From Symsagittifera roscoffensis (taxonomy: Eukaryota; Xenacoelomorpha; Acoela; Convolutidae): 64,000 nucleotides of DNA. The stretch spans positions 58,786,338 through 58,850,337 of the forward strand of contig NC_087064.1 of the NCBI RefSeq assembly GCF_963678635.1. The letters are read 5' to 3'. The translations under genes and the position numbers were made by a program. The notes under the pieces were generated by a model. It worked only from the letters and a program-made list of their open reading frames with translations. It did no database searches and was not told the origin of the DNA. Below, one piece after another: positions 58,916 through 64,000 of the stretch (position 1 is the first letter of the stretch; every line of letters starts with the position of its first letter).

Positions 58916-59460
58916 CCTTAAATTGCTATCCCAGGTCTCAAGTGTTGGGAGCCTTAAAATTCTATCCAAGGACTCAAGTTTTGGGACCCTTGAAATTTTA
59001 TCCCAGTACTCAAGTGTTGGGACCCTTAAAGTGCTATCCCAGGACTCAAGTATTGGGACCCTTAAATCACTATCCCATGACCGGCCACAAAAACTCTTGT
59101 AACCTCCTCCAATAACGTAGCTCGAGTGTTTGGACACTTTATCCACTATCCCAGTTCCACTACTGAAGTGTTGGGATCCTTCGCTTAAGTGTTGGGACCC
59201 TTCTCTTTAATGTTGGGACCCTTAAATTGCTATCCCAGGGCTCAAGTGTAGGGACCGTTAAAATGCTATCCAAGGACTCAAGTTTTGGGACCCTTAAATT
59301 TATATCCCAGTACTCAAGTGTTGGGACCCTTAAAGTGCTATCGCAGGACTCGAGTGTTGGGACCCTTAAATCACTATCCCAGAACTGCCACAAAAACTCT
59401 TGTAACCTCCTCCAATACCGTAGCTCGAGTGTTTGGACACTTTATCCACTATCCCAGTTC
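58916..59460 (+). repeat. 36-bp tandem repeats inside an approximately 300-bp duplication
   Basis: Units of about 36 bp (GGACCCTTAAATTGCTATCC then CAGGTCTCAAGTGTTG) run at 58916-59070 and again at 59210-59385. The whole block including CACAAAAACTCTTGTAACC and TGGACACTTTATCCACTATC is duplicated with a 299-bp offset (59091 and 59390). The unit shares TGTTGGGACCCTT with the 21-bp minisatellite. Confidence 0.9.
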
Positions 59461-59786
59461 CACTTCCGGAACTCGTGTAAAGAATTTTCCCGTACCTTAA
59501 CTCGAGTGTTGTGATGATATATCCACTATCCCGTTCCACTAACCCGATTTTGTTAACCAAATTTTATTTATTTTCCCTTTCTTTCTTAAACCCTATGCAA
59601 GTCCAAATACAACTTGTTTTTTAAGCTTTTTTGTGTTTGCAGAAGCACCAAAACTTTTTAAATTAGTGAAAACCAAAAACAATAAAAGCCAGCTCACAAA
59701 AACAATAAAAACAAGAAAAAATCTAGGTACCTAAAAATTATTGGCGACAAGGGCTGTCTTTTGATAAAAAATGTCTGTTAAGTGAC

Positions 59787-60375
59787 TGTCACGCGTTTTT
59801 CTTCCCCCTATTAACGTTCTTCTGGGGCGTTCAACTGTTGGGTTCCAAAAACTGTCTATTTCCGATCTCCCCACCCGATCCGGTCATGTTACCTACTTTT
59901 TTTAGACTTTACTACAGAGTAACTTCGCGTTCCAATTCTTGTTCTAAATTTTTAACTAGACCGTTCCTAACTAGACTCTAGTTAGGCTAATGTAACTAAA
60001 TCGATGATATCGATTGTATAGTTAATGTAAGGAAGCCCCCCTTTTTACAATTTTCAACCATCAAACTCTATCTTAACCAGCCCTCCTTCTAACTTCCCCC
60101 CTATCTAGCCCCCACTTAAACCGAAAATAACGCTAAGCGCGATGGGTGCTAAAGCTCCCGAGAGAAAGTCCGTATAATCTGTTTCCAAGCTCTGCTCAAG
60201 TAAAAATGTTTCCTCAAAACAGTGAAAACTCGCTGTTTCACTTATTATAAAGTCTAGCTCAAGGAGTTTTATTTAAATAAGTTTGAACTCAAGAATAAGT
60301 TTTTCTATCTGGACCATTGGGCAGCTTCAGCTGTCCACTTTTCCACCCAAGGGTCACTCTGGTTCAGTCAATTGT

Positions 60376-60411
<36 letters not shown>

Positions 60412-60689
60412 CTCTTCCTTCACTCTTGATTTCCTATGGGGAACAAGATAGCTCTACTCGCGTCGTGTAATTCTGGTAAAATTGCGAAAAGCAATTTCAC
60501 TCTAGTTTTTTCAGCAACTTTCCGGCGATTATCACTCGAATCTTCCGATTGCTTTTTGTCGTATTTTCAGTTTTCGCGAGAAAACTGAGCATGACAGTTT
60601 ACTTTACTTAGATAAAATTTACTTTACTCCCCAAAATCAAGATTAAACGTTCAGCTCAAAGTCAAACTTCCAAATATGACCGACTGGCA
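59787..60689 (-). repeat. 5' LTR of the 14.4-kb element (type B / type A chimera)
   Basis: 903 bp. The left half (59787-60250, starting TGTCACGCG) matches 43344-43790; the right half (60251-60689, CTAGCTCAAGGAG ... CGACTGGCA) matches the right 410 bp of the type-A LTR at 46310-47199. Immediately followed by the target duplication CACGA. Includes a (CT)n tract at 60377-60409. Confidence 0.8.
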
Positions 60690-60721
60690 CACGATAAGAC
60701 GCTTAGCTGAAAAAAATAAGA

Positions 60722-60880
60722 ATGAAGGAGGTTTCAGTGGGACAGCCGGAGCGGATCCGTAACCTCCCGTACCACGAGACTGAAGAGATAACGACGTTAT
60801 TGCTGCGGGAAAACGGAATTGGAGGCCCGGTGTCTACAGACTATTATATACTGTGTGGAATTATTAAACGTACATTTTAG
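60722..60880 (+). CDS. Short unassigned ORF (52 aa)
   Basis: ATG at 60722 opens MKEVSVGQPERIRNLPYHET and continues through a Leu-rich stretch and GGPVSTDYY to TAG 60878-60880; an in-frame stop lies 18 bases upstream. Composition looks more protein-like than the surroundings, but there is no recognisable domain and no splice evidence. It may be a relic of another element lying just outside the LTR element. Confidence 0.25.
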   Translation: MKEVSVGQPERIRNLPYHETEEITTLLLRENGIGGPVSTDYYILCGIIKRTF

Positions 60881-62280
60881 CTGCTGTGATGCCCTGAATA
60901 GTTGATATAACTCCAATTTTACATAGTATTTCAGAGCATGAGTAGGAAGAGCGAAGGAAGAGTCAATCCATACCCAATGGATTTAGTATAATACTCACTG
61001 AAAACATACTAAATTATGGTTTTCCGACCGTGTTTTTAACAGTAATCACATAGTCTGGTGATCCGAGACCCAGCTATGTCGTAGTTTCGCATGTAAACGA
61101 AAACTGATCAAAAGTCCTTTGACTGATGACCTAAGAATGGTAACTTTTTACTTAGTCCTAATCAGACCAGAAAACTAACTGGCTAGGTCTAGACGGTGAA
61201 AACCGAGTGGAATTAATGTAACTGAAAATTCAAAATTGGTCCCCAAAGGTGGCGGCAGACGCACTGTGCAAAACCATCGAGTGTAGAGGCAAGGCGTGGA
61301 TAGTGAGAGGAGTTCGTCAATTCAATCACCAATGGATGTGAAGCCACCAATGCTGATAGTGCAATAAAGAGGTAACTGTGCAATATTTTGCAAGCAATTT
61401 ACGAAATTTAACTAACGCCCAAGTGGTTTTCTTCACAAGAAAACTAGAATCGTGTTTACCCTCACTGAATTCAGTAGTTTCTAATGACCTCAAGTCAAGA
61501 GTGGTTTATAAATTGTCATCTAGTGGACACTGTTCGACATTTGACCACTAGAATTGAGGAACATAAGTAGGCAGACTCACTGGTAGGACTCCACCTTCAG
61601 CAATGCAGTCTTGATGGAAATAGCGCAGATCTTAGTTGGGAAACTACAGATAGGTCATACAACCAAACAAAAATTTTAACATTAGAGGCAAAACAAATCA
61701 GGAAACAGAAACCGGGCTTGAACACGCTCGATGAGTTTAGGAGCAGGTAGTTTACACTGAAAATTTAGTCGCAAAAAATTTTCGGTTTTTTTAAACGTAC
61801 AAACGTTTGGTCTAAATCGAAACATGAGCCAGAAACTTCCAGACAAATTATTTAAAAATTATTTAAACAATTTTTATGTTAAAAGTATTTTAATCTGAAA
61901 AGAAATTTTAGAGGTCAACTGTGATTGGCTAGTTTTTTAACATGGTGGTTTAGAACCAGAAATTACGTAAATTAGTGTAAATAACATTATAAATTGATGT
62001 TTTATCGTCATTTAGATTAGTTAATTGTAAAATCCTGACGATGCACATAGTAGCAAAAACTTCTGAAAGTTACTTTTTAACAAAAGTTTCTCAAGGTAAC
62101 TGACGCCTGCCATTCGTCAATAGGTGCTTTTTCTATGCTCCGTCACTGTGTAATGTTTGAGCGAATGTTAAATTTAACTTTGCTTTGTATTCTAATCCAG
62201 ACTTCGGTATCCACATGATTGTCAATTATTGCTGTCTCGAGTTTAAGCATGCTCTGCTTAGGTAACAACTTTGAGACACG
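60881..62280. other. Intergenic DNA, nothing supported
   Basis: AT-rich, no long open frame, no clear repeat relation to the rest of the window. Confidence 0.35.
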
Positions 62281-62881
62281 TAAGTAGTAGTAGAAGTAGA
62301 AGAGGCTTCAGGGCTCATGGCCCAAGGCTGTGAACCCCTCAGTTTTCAGCTGGCATGAGTCTTTGATATGGGTTGCACGATCCACAGGAGCACAATAGAC
62401 GCCAGGTGCATGTGTCTAAATGAATGTAGCTGATTTTGAAGTAACGTTCTGTCAGTTGTTTCTTTGTCGGGTTGTCGCGGAAGTGATAGTGGTGTATGTT
62501 GAACAGTTTGGGGGCTCTTGTCCAAAGGTTTTCATCTGTTTTGTAAAAGCGGTTTTTGCTGAGTTCGAAATCGCTGCTTTGTCTCGTGGTGCTGTTCCTG
62601 AGAGATACTGGGATTGATTCGTCCTTAACGTTGTACTTGCCGTCAATCACTGACTGTAAGAATATTATGTCATGGAGTTCAAAGTACATCGAGAGTGGCA
62701 ACATTTTTAAGGCTCGTAGTCTTTCTTTGTAAGTGGCGATTGAGACTACGTATCCCGTGTACGCATTTAACCATGTAGTCAGGAGTCCCTTCATGAATTC
62801 CGATAAACGCCTTCTTTTTACGCAGTGCGGCGGAAGAATTAAATTTAAATCTGAAAACGATGCGTGATAAAGCTCAGTTCA
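62281..62881 (-). pseudogene. 3' end of a LINE: RT-ORF C-terminus and tail
   Basis: A minus-strand frame from 62881 to the stop at 62339 encodes LPPHCVKRRRLSEFMKGLLT, YKERLRALKMLPLSMYFELH, FYKTDENLWTRAPKLFN and TCTWRLLCSCGSC. The motif pattern (YxxRLxxLxxLPLxxxxELxD ... TCTWRxxCxCxxC) is the usual C-terminal region of non-LTR retrotransposon ORF2, downstream of the reverse transcriptase. The short stretch 62281-62338, with TAG/TAC triplets (GTAGTAGTAGAAG), is the 3' tail. The 5' portion is missing, as normal for 5'-truncated LINE insertions. Confidence 0.75.
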
Positions 62882-63257
62882 CTTGTTTTTCTAGGGAAGT
62901 CTGAGGTTGCCTTTGTTTTCTGCGATTAAATTGCTGCCTAAACTAAAGAATTAATAACAACAATAAAGCTACGCAATAGATTGTTTTTAGGCAGTTTTTG
63001 TCCGGTTTCTTTTTTTTGTCCTAATTCTCTGAGCCATTTTTTAAAATTTTGCCTTGTCTAGTCAAACCCTGGTATTTGGGTTCATTCTGAAATTTTGCTA
63101 CATCGCAGATAACGAAACGGACCGATTCTCCATTCATTGCAAAGACTTATGGACAAAAACCCATGCAAGCCGAGTTTGATGCGTTTCAGTTCAACTGATT
63201 CTCAGCAGAAAAAGAAAAAGGGTCGTAGAAAGGGCCGTAAAAAGAAAGATAGAGATG
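62882..63257. other. Intergenic DNA between LINE and LTR
   Basis: No gene supported. Contains a purine-rich, Lys/Arg-coding-like stretch (AGAAAAAGAAAAAGGGTCG) just before the LTR. Confidence 0.35.
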
Positions 63258-64000
63258 TGTAACAGTCGCCTACTTCAGTCACATATGAGGTTAAAGAAAA
63301 TACGCCCTATAACCATTGGCTCAAGAGTCAGGGACACTATCTCTTGTGTTTTTCTACCTAGAACGGTCGGAGTCAATTCGGTTCACTTGCGACTTGAGAC
63401 TAAAACCCCCCTTACAGCTTAAAGGCCACTACCAAAATACCCCCCCCCCCCCACTCTAGAAAATAAGAACGTCCCGATACTTAGGTCTCAAAATACCCAA
63501 AATACGCAAACGCCGTTAATAACATGGTCGGAACAGTCCGTATGGTTACTTTTTATTAGACAGTGGAACTTTGATCCATTTCAGATCGATCAACCTAAAA
63601 CTCTCCTTATCTCAACATAAAAATTATAAAACACACTCAAGAAAACTAAATTGGGTACTCACATACCAGCATACTCGAGAATTGAGGTAACTAAATTAAT
63701 CAATAACTCTAGCAATAGGTAATTAGTTTTAACTCAAGAAGTTTGTAATCAATGAATTCCAGCAAGGGAAATGAGTTTTGACTCGAGAATTAAGTTTTGG
63801 AACTGGACCATAGGGATACCTCAGCTGTCCACCTTTCAACTGAGGGTTCACTCTGGTTCACTTCTTATTTGTCTCTGCTCTGTTTACAATCGCTCTGCTT
63901 CCTATTCAGGATAGGACAGCTCTACTCGCGTTTGATTTATATCTGGAAATTGCGAATAGCAATTTCCCGCTGCTTTTTTCAACTACTTTCCCGCGATTGT
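63258..64000 (-). repeat. LTR type A, cut by the window end
   Basis: Starts TGTAACAGTCGCC and follows 46310-47199 (CACATATGAGG, CCATTGGCTCAAGAGTCAGG, poly-C, CTGGACCATAGGGATACC, CAGCTGTCCACCTTTC) for 743 bp until the window ends at TTTCCCGCGATTGT, about 150 bp short of its end. Either a solo LTR or the edge of another element lying to the right. Confidence 0.85.

Larger units (their letters stand above)
46310..60689 (-). mobile_element. 14.4-kb LTR retroelement with 5-bp target duplication
   Basis: The element runs from TATAACAGTCG (TG start mutated to TA) to GACTGGCA and is flanked by identical CACGA at 46305-46309 and 60690-60694. Genes are read on the minus strand. On that strand the left LTR (the 3' LTR) is preceded by CCGGGGAGTATG, a typical Ty3/gypsy-type polypurine end next to TGCCAGTC. 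No convincing primer-binding site follows the 5' LTR. The 12.6-kb interior is more GC-rich than its surroundings and encodes, from right to left, a gag-like coiled-coil protein, a protein with an SGNH domain, and several unrecognised blocks, all broken. No reverse transcriptase, RNase H, integrase or chromodomain was recognised in any open frame. Confidence 0.85.

Overview
The window looks like AT-rich, repeat-dense nuclear DNA from an invertebrate animal. Genes are split by introns (75 to about 1,230 bp) with GT/AG borders, there are polyadenylation-type AATAAA sites, hAT-type, LTR and LINE relics, a segment resembling a deeply conserved animal SINE domain, and a 200-base assembly gap. A small marine invertebrate such as a tunicate would fit, but no single feature settles the species. 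Host coding sequence is sparse; most of the window is mobile DNA and tandem arrays.

0-20 kb: a first exon of a small Cys-rich protein (minus strand, 622-729); a gene for a polysaccharide pyruvyltransferase-like (ExoV-type) protein with an N-terminal membrane segment (3547-4890) that has lost the polar signature residues of its family; a tandem array of about 1,468-bp units carrying its 3' part plus downstream DNA (4397-11155); the last two exons of an alkylmercury-lyase-like gene (minus, 13482-13886); a hAT transposase tail; MITEs of two kinds (TACCCGGG-ended and CAGGGGCGGAT-ended); and a foldback element made almost entirely of GAGCGGTTT words on both strands (18138-18702).

18.8-43 kb: a two- or three-exon minus-strand gene for a small one-pass membrane protein (18796-20557). 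Directly upstream lies an approximately 1.58-kb tandem array (about 20.56-32.93 kb) with eight copies of a hairpin-bearing block that also occurs once, inverted, at 11.4-11.7 kb. A decayed copy of the gene's first exon sits beyond the array at 34.9-35.05 kb, between two 1.5-kb direct repeats. A degenerate Ty3/gypsy-like gag, a 3.1-kb foldback element, a (CATA)n tract and a 43-bp tandem repeat follow.

43-64 kb: an LTR landscape. A 14.4-kb LTR-bounded element (46310-60689) is flanked by a perfect 5-bp target duplication, CACGA. Its genes run on the minus strand (gag-like coiled coil, then an SGNH-hydrolase domain, then several unrecognised segments), all broken by stops and frameshifts. I saw no reverse transcriptase or integrase. 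It holds a 1.16-kb in-frame 21-bp minisatellite. Solo and partial LTRs (44508-45304, 63258-64000), a SINE-like piece and a LINE 3' end surround it.
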